64,000 nucleotides of DNA from Sulfuricurvum sp. (GTDB lineage Bacteria; Campylobacterota; Campylobacteria; Campylobacterales; Sulfurimonadaceae): NCBI RefSeq assembly GCF_028713855.1, contig NZ_JAQTNN010000003.1, forward strand, positions 1-64,000, in the 5' to 3' direction. The first letter of the stretch is position 1. The number at the start of each line of letters is the position of its first letter. The translations under genes were made by a program, and so were the position numbers. The notes below the pieces were generated by a model. The model did not search any database and was not told where the DNA came from. It saw nothing but the letters and a program-made list of their open reading frames with translations. Below are positions 7,519 to 14,860 of the stretch, piece after piece.

Positions 7519-9084
7519 CTACAATCCCATCCCCTTTTTCTCCGACCGATTCTGCCCAATCTCTCTATTCTTGTCATTTACTACGTGTAGCTTCAATCCC
7601 ATTGCTTTGTTCAACTCACCCACCCGCTCTTTAAACTCATCGCTCCCTTGGATCACAAGTGCGCTCATCGTCCCGAATTTGATCTTGGCCAAGTCCATAA
7701 ACTCCCGGAGAGCTTTTTCACTTTTATCGTAAACGAATTTCAACGATCGCCCGGCATCGATGATCTTGCCGCCGTCGATTTTGTAGAAGATGTCACCGTT
7801 TTTCGATACGTGCGGTTTTTGTCCCGGTAGTGTTCGTAAATATTGGTTCTCACGTTCTCCATCCTTGAGGATCAATGCATTAACGCTCGGATCATTGGTT
7901 GATTTTCTGCGTAAAATATTGAGTGCTTCTAAATCACGGTTTGCGGCTCTATCGGTCAAGTAATCGGTATAGGTCTTAAACTCGTTATCTTTGTATATCT
8001 TCGATCGCTCACCGGTGAATTGATCCTTGAGGGATTTAAACTCTTTGGCGCGTTCTTCACCTAGTATCCGGTACGCTTCACGCTTCACCCGGTTGTTTAA
8101 CGTCGGATTGTTTTTAAGCTCCTCTCGCCGCCGGCCATAATCGTCTTTTAGCTCTTTAAATGCTTTTTCACTTTTACTCGAGAGCGTTTCAAGTAGCTCT
8201 TTTTTGGTGGTGCGTTTCTCTTTGGTTTCTTTTTGGTATTCATCCCATAAAGAGGACTTTTTCGCACCGAATTTGGTCACTGCCGGTTCATCGATCCGGG
8301 AGGGTTTGAACTCACCGAAACGCTTCGTTAAATTGCCTTTAGACAATCCACGGTCAACGTCAGAGGCTTTGACGAATAATGACCGGTCTTTGTCTGAAAT
8401 GACGATCCCGGCTCCGCGCTCTCGTAGCTCAAGGTTGTATTTGTTTAAAGTCTTTTGCAAGTCCTCAAGGGATTTGGTTTCATCTTTTAAAATCTCCTTG
8501 ATCTCGCCGGCAACGTCCTCTTTGATCCATGATAAAAAGCTCGTTACGCCGGAATGAATCTCTTTGTCTTTGATGTGTACCGGTTCCCGGTCTTTTGGTA
8601 AGTGATTGGTTCGTTTGAGGTTGTATTTTTCCTCAAGCTCGATCGCTTTGTTTTGGAGAGTGTACATATCCCGGAACGGGTCTTTGATCGTAAATGTTTC
8701 GGGATCGATCCGGTTGATGGCAATGTGCATATGTAGATTGTTCGTATTGTCATGGATCACGCTAAGACGTTGGTGATTTTGCATCCCTAGCGATTTTACA
8801 AACTCTTCCTCTATAGCTCTCATCATCTCAAGGGATGGATTTTCATCCTCGACGAATGAAACGATCATGTGAAAGGTTTTATCACCTTTTGATAACGTAT
8901 TAAGAGCTTGAGTCACTTCGATCTCTCTAATGCTCAAGGGTATATCATCAGCAAAATTACAATTCGTAAATTGATGATCCCGGGCTTTTTCTCCCTCGTT
9001 CTTAACGTCCATAATATAGTCGGCCAAACCGCCGAAACTCCCCCCGCCCTCTTTCCGTATTTTTGCTACTTTTTTAACGATCAT
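7519..9084 (-). CDS. MOBP-type relaxase (TraI/MobA family)
   Basis: This 521-residue DNA-nicking enzyme would start conjugative transfer by cutting at oriT and covalently holding the strand through a tyrosine. The N-terminal relaxase domain shows a candidate Tyr in FGGLADYIM (residue 23) and the metal-binding LHMHIAINRI motif near residue 115. The middle is a long charged helical region. The C-terminal 110 residues (FYKIDGGKIIDAGRSLKFVYD onward) resemble the LPD7-type domain found after many MOBP relaxases. AAGGAG lies 6 nt before the ATG, and the gene begins 3 nt after the MobC-like gene ends. No coupling protein is encoded nearby, so transfer probably needs a helper. Confidence 0.85.
   Translation of the reverse strand: MIVKKVAKIRKEGGGSFGGLADYIMDVKNEGEKARDHQFTNCNFADDIPLSIREIEVTQALNTLSKGDKTFHMIVSFVEDENPSLEMMRAIEEEFVKSLGMQNHQRLSVIHDNTNNLHMHIAINRIDPETFTIKDPFRDMYTLQNKAIELEEKYNLKRTNHLPKDREPVHIKDKEIHSGVTSFLSWIKEDVAGEIKEILKDETKSLEDLQKTLNKYNLELRERGAGIVISDKDRSLFVKASDVDRGLSKGNLTKRFGEFKPSRIDEPAVTKFGAKKSSLWDEYQKETKEKRTTKKELLETLSSKSEKAFKELKDDYGRRREELKNNPTLNNRVKREAYRILGEERAKEFKSLKDQFTGERSKIYKDNEFKTYTDYLTDRAANRDLEALNILRRKSTNDPSVNALILKDGERENQYLRTLPGQKPHVSKNGDIFYKIDGGKIIDAGRSLKFVYDKSEKALREFMDLAKIKFGTMSALVIQGSDEFKERVGELNKAMGLKLHVVNDKNREIGQNRSEKKGMGL
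7520..7543. repeat. 24-bp direct repeat, relaxase-end copy
   Basis: This is the intact-gene copy of a 24-bp repeat whose partner is at 6252-6275 (one mismatch). It encodes the end of the relaxase. The two copies bracket about 1.25 kb holding the DUF2513 gene and its neighbour. Confidence 0.7.
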
Positions 9085-9087
9085 GAC

Positions 9088-9453
9088 TCACTCCTTTGAA
9101 ACGAGTTTTTTAGCGCATAGAGTTAAGAAGTCTTGTGATTCTTTGATCTGCGCCAATAGATTAATAACTTCCCTCTCATCCAATCCCGGTTTTCTGCTCT
9201 CGTTATTCAACCACATTTTGAGCAACCCACCGATCCGGCCAAGGTCTGCCCGGCTATCAGATAATTCTTTAAAAGCCCACTTATCCACTTTGGAGTTAAC
9301 CGGATAATTCAACGATAGACTGCGGAGAAATTCGGACGGTAGAATCCCGTACATTTTTGCCCTTTCGGTGATCTCCGCCAACTCCGATTCGTTGACCCGG
9401 ACACTAATTTTTTTACCTCTAAATTCTTCTTTCGATAGTTTTGCTCTTCCCAT
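9088..9453 (-). CDS. MobC/TraJ-like relaxosome accessory protein
   Basis: This small basic protein contains KKISVRVNESELAEITERAKMYGI, a ribbon-helix-helix-like DNA-binding segment typical of MobC/TraJ/NikA relaxosome proteins, followed by FLRSLSL and a helical tail ending LLAQIKESQDFLTLCAKKL. Such proteins bind oriT and help the relaxase reach its nick site. I chose the ATG at 9453 (121 residues) because AAAGG lies 6 nt upstream and the family starts near here; the open frame extends to 9543. It precedes the relaxase gene by 3 nt. The repeat-rich DNA just upstream is the natural place for its binding site. Confidence 0.75.
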   Translation of the reverse strand: MGRAKLSKEEFRGKKISVRVNESELAEITERAKMYGILPSEFLRSLSLNYPVNSKVDKWAFKELSDSRADLGRIGGLLKMWLNNESRKPGLDEREVINLLAQIKESQDFLTLCAKKLVSKE

Positions 9454-9617
9454 TTTTGACCTTTCCCTTTCCAACGTCGAACGCGAAGCGTGAGTAAGTT
9501 CAAGATGATAATGTGTACTTTTTGCTTGCAAAATGTGCGGCATTATCCTATCTTGTCCTGAGATTCAACCGTATTTTGTAACATTTTACGCAACTGATCT
9601 CCCCCTTTTTCATGCAA

Positions 9618-9830
9618 TTGCGTATAAGTGCGCATAAATGCGGAAAATTGCGCAAATTTGCGTAAAAATGCCTAAAATTGCGTATTTTTGCGGGTTATTT
9701 CGGTTTTGTTTATCCCATGTTATAATCCGGATTTTTCCGGATTTTTCCGTACTGTTTAACCCCAAATAGAGAAATCCGCAAAAGTACGTTTTAATCCGGA
9801 TTAATACGAAAATATACGCATTAATCCGGT
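9618..9830. repeat. 10-bp phased repeat tract (candidate oriT/origin)
   Basis: From 9619 to about 9705 the sequence repeats every 10 bases as TGCGNAAAAT-like units: CG starts at 9621, 9631, 9641, 9651, 9661, 9681, 9691 and 9701, with the 9671 unit degenerate. A second group, CCGGATTTTT, has CG at 9728, 9738 and 9748. A third has CG at 9777, 9787, 9797, 9807, 9817 and 9827, alternating AATCCGGATT and AATACGAAAA-like units. A-tracts repeated every helical turn should bend DNA strongly. The position, just upstream of mobC and the relaxase, suggests oriT, a replication origin or a nucleoprotein organising site. It has no spacers and is not CRISPR. Confidence 0.8.
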
Positions 9831-9854
9831 TTTATAAATACCTTTTTTTGTCAA

Positions 9855-10081
9855 GTATAGTAAATGACAAGAGTGATAAAATAGTTCCATCTAAATACCA
9901 TTTTGAGGTCTGAACATGGAACACCAAAAAGAGATTGACGAACCGAGCCACATGGGCGGAGGTGACCCCCTCCTATTGAGAATCGTTATGACGATTTTGA
10001 TGCCCGTTTTTTGGATTCTTGATAAACTAAAACATGGCTACAAAAGTTAATAGTTAGACTAATTCTTGTCATTTACTATAC
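9855..10081. repeat. 18-bp perfect inverted repeat pair
   Basis: GTATAGTAAATGACAAGA at 9855-9872 recurs exactly inverted at 10064-10081, bracketing a 44-codon reading frame. The core TAGTAAATGACAAGA is also present inside the relaxase gene near its 3' end (minus strand, about 7570-7584). Recombination sites, protein-binding sites or a long hairpin are all possible. Confidence 0.7.
9916..10050 (+). CDS. Small membrane protein (44 aa)
   Basis: This short frame starts MEHQKEIDEPSHMGGGDP. It then has one hydrophobic segment (LLLRIVMTILMPVFWIL, about residues 19-35) and a basic tail, DKLKHGYKS, fitting a single-pass inner-membrane peptide. GAGGT lies 7 nt before the ATG. It reads opposite to the transfer genes and sits inside an 18-bp inverted repeat. 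No homologue comes to mind. Its last codons lie in a 23-bp sequence that is repeated downstream at 10156-10178. Confidence 0.45.
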   Translation: MEHQKEIDEPSHMGGGDPLLLRIVMTILMPVFWILDKLKHGYKS

Positions 10082-10178
10082 CTTTCTTTTTTAGCCATAT
10101 TCTCTTATTTCGGGAATCTTATTTGCCCCTATTTTTAGCTTTTTATAAATTCGATCATGGCTACAAAGTTTAATAGTT
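10033..10178. repeat. 23-bp imperfect direct repeat
   Basis: CATGGCTACAAA...TTAATAGTT occurs at 10033-10055 and again at 10156-10178, with 21 of 23 bases identical. The first copy contains the last codons of the 44-residue frame; the second lies just beyond the end of the gene at 10193. The interval holds one arm of the inverted repeat and a T-rich stretch. Confidence 0.6.
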
Positions 10179-10192
10179 CATCGATTGAATCA

Positions 10193-10912
10193 TTAAGCCG
10201 CCGATTCATTTGATTCGTAATAGGCATTAATACGTTCGACAATTCTCAATCCAACGATTTTGCCGCCCTCTTCGACCGGCTCGATACAAAGTCGGTGATC
10301 CGTTTTTGCATTGATCTCTTCAATACCGGGCGCATACGTTAATACGGCGTCCGTGTACTCATCCGTCTCATCGATCGGGATCATCATTGAGAAACTATCC
10401 GGTTGTTCTATGATCGCGTCGAATATCTCCAATGCACCTAAATCACTCAACCCCGCTTTGATCCAATCGTGACAGATCAATACCTTGTAATGTTCAACGA
10501 TCAACCGGTGAAACACATGGTTCAATACGATCGTAAACGTCTCAAAACTCTGCGGAGCACTCACCGAAGCAAACGGTGAGAATCTTGTCATTTTATCCGC
10601 TTCTCTTAGCTCCATCTCGAAATTAAGCTGTCCCACAATGTCGAATAACTGACTAATAGGAGTACCTTTTCGAGGATCATTGTTAAACTCGAATTTTTGT
10701 TGATACCGGGCGGCGTACTCATCCCCCTCGGATACCATCTCAAAATCGATCACCCGCTTGAGTGTTTCAGCATCAATTGTAAATTCTGTTTGTTCAGGAT
10801 CAACCAAGAGCCGTTCCCGAAAATAGACCACAAGAGCATAAAACGCCAACCGCTCCCACTCTCCCATAGTTCTGTCAAAGATTTCATAATTTGGATTAAA
10901 TAAGAGTGTCAT
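10193..10912 (-). CDS. Unknown protein encoded after trbL-like gene
   Basis: I do not recognise this acidic, soluble 239-residue protein. It has no signal peptide or membrane segment and contains only ordinary helical and strand-like stretches, such as WERLAFYALVVYFRERLLVD near the N-terminus and MIPIDETDEYTDAVLTYAPG later. It starts 3 nt after the TrbL-like gene stops, so it belongs to the transfer operon and is its last gene before the repeat-rich region. A transfer- or replication-linked role is inferred only from position. Confidence 0.5.
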   Translation of the reverse strand: MTLLFNPNYEIFDRTMGEWERLAFYALVVYFRERLLVDPEQTEFTIDAETLKRVIDFEMVSEGDEYAARYQQKFEFNNDPRKGTPISQLFDIVGQLNFEMELREADKMTRFSPFASVSAPQSFETFTIVLNHVFHRLIVEHYKVLICHDWIKAGLSDLGALEIFDAIIEQPDSFSMMIPIDETDEYTDAVLTYAPGIEEINAKTDHRLCIEPVEEGGKIVGLRIVERINAYYESNESAA

Positions 10913-10915
10913 TAC

Positions 10916-12139
10916 TTACCCTTTATTGTAAGCTGCTTGTTGGGCATCTTCTTCGTTGCGAGTCGCATTAACAGCGTTTTGGGCTTGAGTTTTCTCGCTT
11001 TTGTCCGCGAGGTCTTTTCTGAATTTATCTCTTGTGGTTCCGATCGAATCAGTTGAGTTTTTGAACGCCATACGTCCACCCATTGTTCCGCCGTGATTTT
11101 CTCCGGACATAGAGCGTTTAAAATCATCTTTGAAAGCTGATTTGAGATTCTTCATCGTTGAAGCCGAGGAATCACCCCCGGCTCTTTGCTCTTTAGCAAG
11201 ATTAGAGGCGGCTTTGACCGCCGCGCCCATTCCGGCCGCACCTTTTGCGGCTCCCATTGCACCGGCGGCCATACCACCGGCAACAGCCGCCGCCGTTCCA
11301 AGCCCGGCGGTCGAGGTTTGAGCGACAGTACCGGAAAAAAGGGCTTCGACGATCCCCGACGACATATGAACAACGGAAGCCATTACGATCGACATGATAA
11401 TCATCACAAAAATTGAGCCGTTGTCATTATCGACGTGCGCCGCGAAATCGTGCATCATCGTAATGGATAGGCCAAGAAAAAGCTTTAATAGTAAAATCTC
11501 CGCACCGACCTTAATGTTTGCAAAAATGGGGTTATACGCCATTTGTCGCGTTTGGGTTAACCCCGCCAATGAAAATACAAGCGGAGCAAGTGCCAACATT
11601 ACATAAGATTTTATATACGCCATAATCAGATGAGCCGCCATCAAACCAAATGCAATTAAAATAATTATCGCGCTGAAAAAAAGTGTGATCGAATCTATCA
11701 AATGATAAACCGAAAGCCCCTCCATTAAGGAAAGAACGATTTTTAGCGCATTCGCAATAATATTATCGGGGTCAACTGTTTCACCCGATGCTTGATCCCC
11801 AAGTTTCGCAAATGAATCCGGGATTGTCGCAAGCCAATCCGAGTATTGAAAGAGCATCATAAAAAATCCGATAATGAGCGTCTTTTGAATCAGCGGAGGG
11901 ATAAAATCGCTAAAATCGACTTTTCCGCTCATGGCGATTTTTCCGAATTCAATGACCAAATCTATCGTTATAAGCGCACCAAATACCCACATAGCCGCAG
12001 GAACGATTACCGAACGCCAATGTGTACTTGCCGCTTCAAAGGACGCTAAAAGCGTGTCTCCGTGACTTGCCGCCGGGTCAATCGCTCCATACAGAAAACC
12101 CGGGAGCAATAGTCCAAAAAAAATAATGAGCCGCTTCAT
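10916..12139 (-). CDS. trbL: TrbL/VirB6-like conjugal transfer membrane protein
   Basis: This 407-residue polytopic inner-membrane protein forms part of the type IV secretion channel. After a signal-like N-terminus (residues 1-18), five or more hydrophobic segments follow, including WVFGALITIDLVIEFGKIA, LIIGFFMMLFQYSDWL, IIILIAFGLMAAHLIMAYI and LGLSITMM. A Gly/Ala-rich stretch (GLGTAAAVAGGMAAGAMGAA, around 275-310) and a charged tail complete the architecture typical of TrbL. It lies below trbJ, a small membrane gene and a TrbK-like lipoprotein gene, matching the trbJ-K-L order of P-type systems. The other mating-pair genes are missing. Confidence 0.85.
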   Translation of the reverse strand: MKRLIIFFGLLLPGFLYGAIDPAASHGDTLLASFEAASTHWRSVIVPAAMWVFGALITIDLVIEFGKIAMSGKVDFSDFIPPLIQKTLIIGFFMMLFQYSDWLATIPDSFAKLGDQASGETVDPDNIIANALKIVLSLMEGLSVYHLIDSITLFFSAIIILIAFGLMAAHLIMAYIKSYVMLALAPLVFSLAGLTQTRQMAYNPIFANIKVGAEILLLKLFLGLSITMMHDFAAHVDNDNGSIFVMIIMSIVMASVVHMSSGIVEALFSGTVAQTSTAGLGTAAAVAGGMAAGAMGAAKGAAGMGAAVKAASNLAKEQRAGGDSSASTMKNLKSAFKDDFKRSMSGENHGGTMGGRMAFKNSTDSIGTTRDKFRKDLADKSEKTQAQNAVNATRNEEDAQQAAYNKG

Positions 12140-12144
12140 AGCAA

Positions 12145-12306
12145 CTACCGCCAGTTTTCATAACGTTTGGTGTTTCCAGGACGATCAATATCCGGTTCAC
12201 CTTGTGTTTGCTTACGCTCTTTGAACCCATCGTTACGATCATCACCGCAACCGGTGAAATTCAAAACCATAGCGGCCAATACCGCGCTCAAAATAACCTT
12301 TTTCAT
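12145..12306 (-). CDS. TrbK-like small lipoprotein (53 aa)
   Basis: The frame starts MKKVILSAVLAAMVLNFTGC, a lipoprotein signal with the lipid-attachment Cys at residue 20. A short charged mature part follows. GGAG lies 7 nt upstream of the ATG. Between trbJ and trbL, IncP-type systems place trbK, an entry-exclusion lipoprotein; size, lipobox and position fit. The C-terminus NTKRYENWR is nearly identical to the C-terminus of the TrbJ-like protein (NTRRYENWR), with a 17-bp exact match in the DNA (12146-12162 and 12506-12522). Confidence 0.65.
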   Translation of the reverse strand: MKKVILSAVLAAMVLNFTGCGDDRNDGFKERKQTQGEPDIDRPGNTKRYENWR

Positions 12307-12342
12307 TGTGAATCTCCTACTATTTTTAAAATGTAAATGGGA

Positions 12343-12501
12343 TCAACAGTAATACATGACTACAGTGAACAACAACAAAGCCGGGAAAACAATCTTGAAG
12401 ATCAATAAAGGTGAAGCAGGGGTACGTTTCAAACGCTCCCATCTCGATGCTTCCTTAACCTCAATTACTCTTTGATTTATCGGATCAAATTTGAATGACA
12501 T
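12343..12501 (-). CDS. Small single-pass membrane protein (52 aa)
   Basis: The frame begins 3 nt after the TrbJ stop codon. It encodes a charged N-terminus, MSFKFDPINQRVIEVKEAS, and one hydrophobic segment (PLLIFKIVFPALLLFTVVMYY, residues 30-51), then ends in Cys. It fits a tiny inner-membrane component of the mating-pair operon. No family is recognised. The ribosome site would lie inside the end of trbJ, suggesting translational coupling. Confidence 0.5.
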   Translation of the reverse strand: MSFKFDPINQRVIEVKEASRWERLKRTPASPLLIFKIVFPALLLFTVVMYYC

Positions 12502-12504
12502 AGG

Positions 12505-13296
12505 TTACCGCCAGTTTTCATACCGGCGAGTATTGCCCGCCCGATTAGTATTAGGTATCGTGTATTGTTGGCGACGTTCAGATAACGCACGTTGCGCCGT
12601 TTCTTTGTCATTTGTCGCCGCCATGTATGACGCTTGTGTTGATGCTTGCGTCATTAACGTGTACTGCAATTTTTTCAATGTGTCGGTTTGATGAAGTGCG
12701 ATTTCATTGGCCGCCTGAATTGCTTTTAGCTGTCCGTCAGCAGATCGTGATTGACTTTGCAACATATTCATCGTTGCCTCATCCGAAGTGAGGGCGTTCA
12801 TCTGAGTGTTGAGGGCTTTGAGCGTACCGTTAGTGCTGTCGCGCGTGCTTTGATTTATGTTTCTGTATTGTTGCGTGAACGAAGATGTCCGAGCATCGAG
12901 CGATTGCGCGGCCGATGCTTCATAACTTGTGTACCCTTTGTATTTTTCAGCAAATTGTGAATCGAGGTTTGCCGCCGCGAAACTCACGGCTTGGCCTTGC
13001 TGAACAATGTTTTTTAAGCTCATCACATCATTTGCGAATTTTTGCCATACGGTCGCCGGGAGCATTTGAAGATTTTGAACCATCATTTGCGTTTGCTGTA
13101 TGTGATTCGTCAAACTTTCCAATTGAGTTTGGTATTGCTGAACTTGTTTTGCATACTGATTTACAAGCTGTATGTTGTTCAAAATTTGCGTAGGCTCGGA
13201 TGCTCCGGCGATACCGCCCCCACCCGCAAGAACAACTTGAGGCGTTGACGCGAGAAGCAACGCGGCCAAGACTAAGGTTTTAGTGTTTGTTTTCAT
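12505..13296 (-). CDS. trbJ: TrbJ/VirB5-like conjugal transfer protein
   Basis: The protein has a cleavable signal (KTLVLAALLLASTPQVVLAG, residues 6-25). A long Gln- and Asn-rich coiled-coil body follows, with features of TrbJ: ILNNIQLVNQYAKQVQQYQTQLESLTN and AQSLDARTSSFTQQY. TrbJ is the VirB5-like periplasmic protein that assists pilus assembly and mating-pair contact. I chose the ATG at 13296 (AAGGA 7 nt upstream) over one five codons earlier. It overlaps the previous small gene by 17 nt and is followed by small membrane and lipoprotein genes, then trbL. Confidence 0.8.
   Translation of the reverse strand: MKTNTKTLVLAALLLASTPQVVLAGGGGIAGASEPTQILNNIQLVNQYAKQVQQYQTQLESLTNHIQQTQMMVQNLQMLPATVWQKFANDVMSLKNIVQQGQAVSFAAANLDSQFAEKYKGYTSYEASAAQSLDARTSSFTQQYRNINQSTRDSTNGTLKALNTQMNALTSDEATMNMLQSQSRSADGQLKAIQAANEIALHQTDTLKKLQYTLMTQASTQASYMAATNDKETAQRALSERRQQYTIPNTNRAGNTRRYENWR
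12506..12522. repeat. 17-bp direct repeat ending trbJ and lipoprotein gene
   Basis: TACCGCCAGTTTTCATA here, at the end of the trbJ-like gene, recurs exactly at 12146-12162, at the end of the lipoprotein gene 360 bp away. Both copies encode RYENWR plus the stop context. Confidence 0.7.
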
Positions 13297-13531
13297 CTTT
13301 TGTTCCTTCAAACAAGATTTTGTACTCAGTCGAAAAATTCTGACTAAGTTGAAATGACATTTTTTTTAGACCATTCTTTCGCATGTGGTCATAAATTGCA
13401 TTTTCATATTTCTGCCTCATTGCTTCTAGCACTTTGACATCTTCGCCTTGACCCAAGCTCTCAAGATGTTTGATCGGAGTTTTCAAATATGATTCAATCC
13501 GACTACACATTTCAAGCGTTTTTTTGTTCAT
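13280..13531 (-). CDS. Small helical protein before trbJ
   Basis: This is an 83-residue soluble protein with predicted helices throughout and no recognisable motif (it begins MNKKTLEMCSRIESYLKTP). It overlaps the preceding HTH gene by 20 nt and the trbJ-like gene by 17 nt, so it belongs to the same transcript. It is real on grounds of packing rather than homology. No function can be assigned. Confidence 0.5.
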   Translation of the reverse strand: MNKKTLEMCSRIESYLKTPIKHLESLGQGEDVKVLEAMRQKYENAIYDHMRKNGLKKMSFQLSQNFSTEYKILFEGTKDENKH

Positions 13532-14315
13532 TCATTTCCTCCTCAAGATAATCGAAAATATTTGCAAAGCCATGACTTTGCAAACCTGCTTGAATTTGCT
13601 CACCCCGTTCTCTAGTCAGTTTTGATCGACGATTACGGATATTTGTAATCGTTCTAGTTCCACCAGAGAGAATTTCTTTAACAAGTGCCTCGCGGTACTT
13701 GTTAAAATCACCCCCTCGCTCCCTAGCGATCGAATTGATTCCATCGATAACGATTTGACGGGACAACTCCTCAATGTTTTCGGGAAGTCCCGAATAGGGA
13801 TTAGGAGTTGTGACGATCTCACAACCAACCAACTCATCTTCTTTCAAAATTGGAGGAGATGAAGAGGATGAAGTATTTATTCTCTTTGAGTATTTTTTAG
13901 ACTGAGTATTATTAAGTGCGCTGTTTTTACCGCTACGGTTTTTTACCGATGCGGGTTTTTGCCGTTGCGGTGATTTTTTCACCTTGCACTCTTCAAAACT
14001 CCCTATTTTCTGATATTTTGTTGGATAGATAGAAAAGATTTTTGCACCAAACTCTCCTTTTTCTCCTCGATTTTGCCCACCGTCATCAATCCAACCTGTC
14101 GTGCTCAATTCCGCAATAACTTTGCGTAGTGTCGGTATAGAAATTAACAGTGCATCCGCAATATCTTTCATCTTAAATTTCCAATCATCGGGCTTGACTG
14201 CTAGGTAGCAAAACAACGCTCTTGCTGTAGCCGATAATTCTCTATCTTCGATCAGCGCATTAGGAATTTGCGCAAACTCGCTTTTTAAGTGATTTCTTAA
14301 ATGATTTTGAGACAT
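13512..14315 (-). CDS. HTH replication- or regulation-type protein
   Basis: The N-terminal 90 residues read FAQIPNALIEDRELSATARALFCYLAVKPDDWKF and then MKDIADALLISIPTLRKVIAELSTTGWI. This is a winged-helix layout seen in phage/plasmid replisome-organiser and initiator-like proteins. A Ser/Lys/Gln-rich linker (about 105-160) and a helical C-terminal part follow. It heads the transfer operon and follows two AlpA-like small genes. The element may have its own replication step, but an initiator role is only inferred. Confidence 0.6.
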   Translation of the reverse strand: MSQNHLRNHLKSEFAQIPNALIEDRELSATARALFCYLAVKPDDWKFKMKDIADALLISIPTLRKVIAELSTTGWIDDGGQNRGEKGEFGAKIFSIYPTKYQKIGSFEECKVKKSPQRQKPASVKNRSGKNSALNNTQSKKYSKRINTSSSSSPPILKEDELVGCEIVTTPNPYSGLPENIEELSRQIVIDGINSIARERGGDFNKYREALVKEILSGGTRTITNIRNRRSKLTRERGEQIQAGLQSHGFANIFDYLEEEMNEQKNA

Positions 14316-14336
14316 ATCACACTTCCGCAGTACAAA

Positions 14337-14627
14337 TCATGCTGTTTTCATGCATCGTTGGACATATTCATCAAGTTCCGATTTTTTTAGTACAGTAACC
14401 TTTGGTGAAAGCTTGTAAGAGACTAGTACCCCCTTCTTTAATAATTGATACAGCCCACTCTCGCTCATTGACAAATACCGCGAAGCAGCTCGCGGACGCA
14501 ATAGAGAATCAGAATACAGTTCTTTTGACTCCGGCGACTTTTGAATAATTTGAGCACTGTTGTCTACATTCTCAAAATCGATTCCTTTTGATTGAAGCGA
14601 TTTTGAAAGATAAGTACTATTTTTCAT
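14337..14627 (-). CDS. AlpA/excisionase-like HTH protein
   Basis: The C-terminal half reads LLRPRAASRYLSMSESGLYQLLKKG and then VLKKSELDEYVQR, the helix-turn-helix layout of AlpA/HTH_17 excisionase-type proteins that bind attachment sites or regulate integrases. I chose the ATG at 14627 (96 residues) because GGGG lies 7 nt upstream and it overlaps the previous gene's end by 11 nt. It lies in the integrase-proximal control region, so it may serve as a recombination directionality factor. Confidence 0.6.
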   Translation of the reverse strand: MKNSTYLSKSLQSKGIDFENVDNSAQIIQKSPESKELYSDSLLRPRAASRYLSMSESGLYQLLKKGVLVSYKLSPKVTVLKKSELDEYVQRCMKTA

Positions 14628-14850
14628 GTGTATCCCCCAAAGTGTTGTTTTTAGCAGAACGGATATTCGAGTTGATATAGGCCTCAATCCATTCTTTTTT
14701 ATAAACACAATGCCGACCAACTCTTGTATAAGTAATTTTCCGGAGCATCCTCAAATTTCTAAGAGTTGTCTTCGATATTTTTGGCAATTGGTCTATACCT
14801 TTTTCGACTTCATCTGACGTATAGTATTTTTCTTCCATGCATACATCCAT
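14617..14850 (-). CDS. Second small HTH (AlpA-like) protein
   Basis: The 77-residue protein contains YYTSDEVEKGIDQLPKISKTTLRNLRMLRKI and then RVGRHCVYKKEWIEAYI, the layout of a MerR/AlpA-type small DNA-binding domain. Translation may begin at the first ATG or at the fourth codon after it (14838); neither has a strong ribosome site. It faces the divergent gene at 14988 across an operator-rich promoter region and overlaps the next AlpA-like gene by 11 nt. Confidence 0.55.
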   Translation of the reverse strand: MDVCMEEKYYTSDEVEKGIDQLPKISKTTLRNLRMLRKITYTRVGRHCVYKKEWIEAYINSNIRSAKNNTLGDTHEK

Positions 14851-14860
14851 TGACTTTTAG

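Noticed and set aside
9618-9830. Possible CRISPR array
   Set aside because: Units are 10 bp with no unique spacers and no cas genes nearby; a phased repeat tract fits better.
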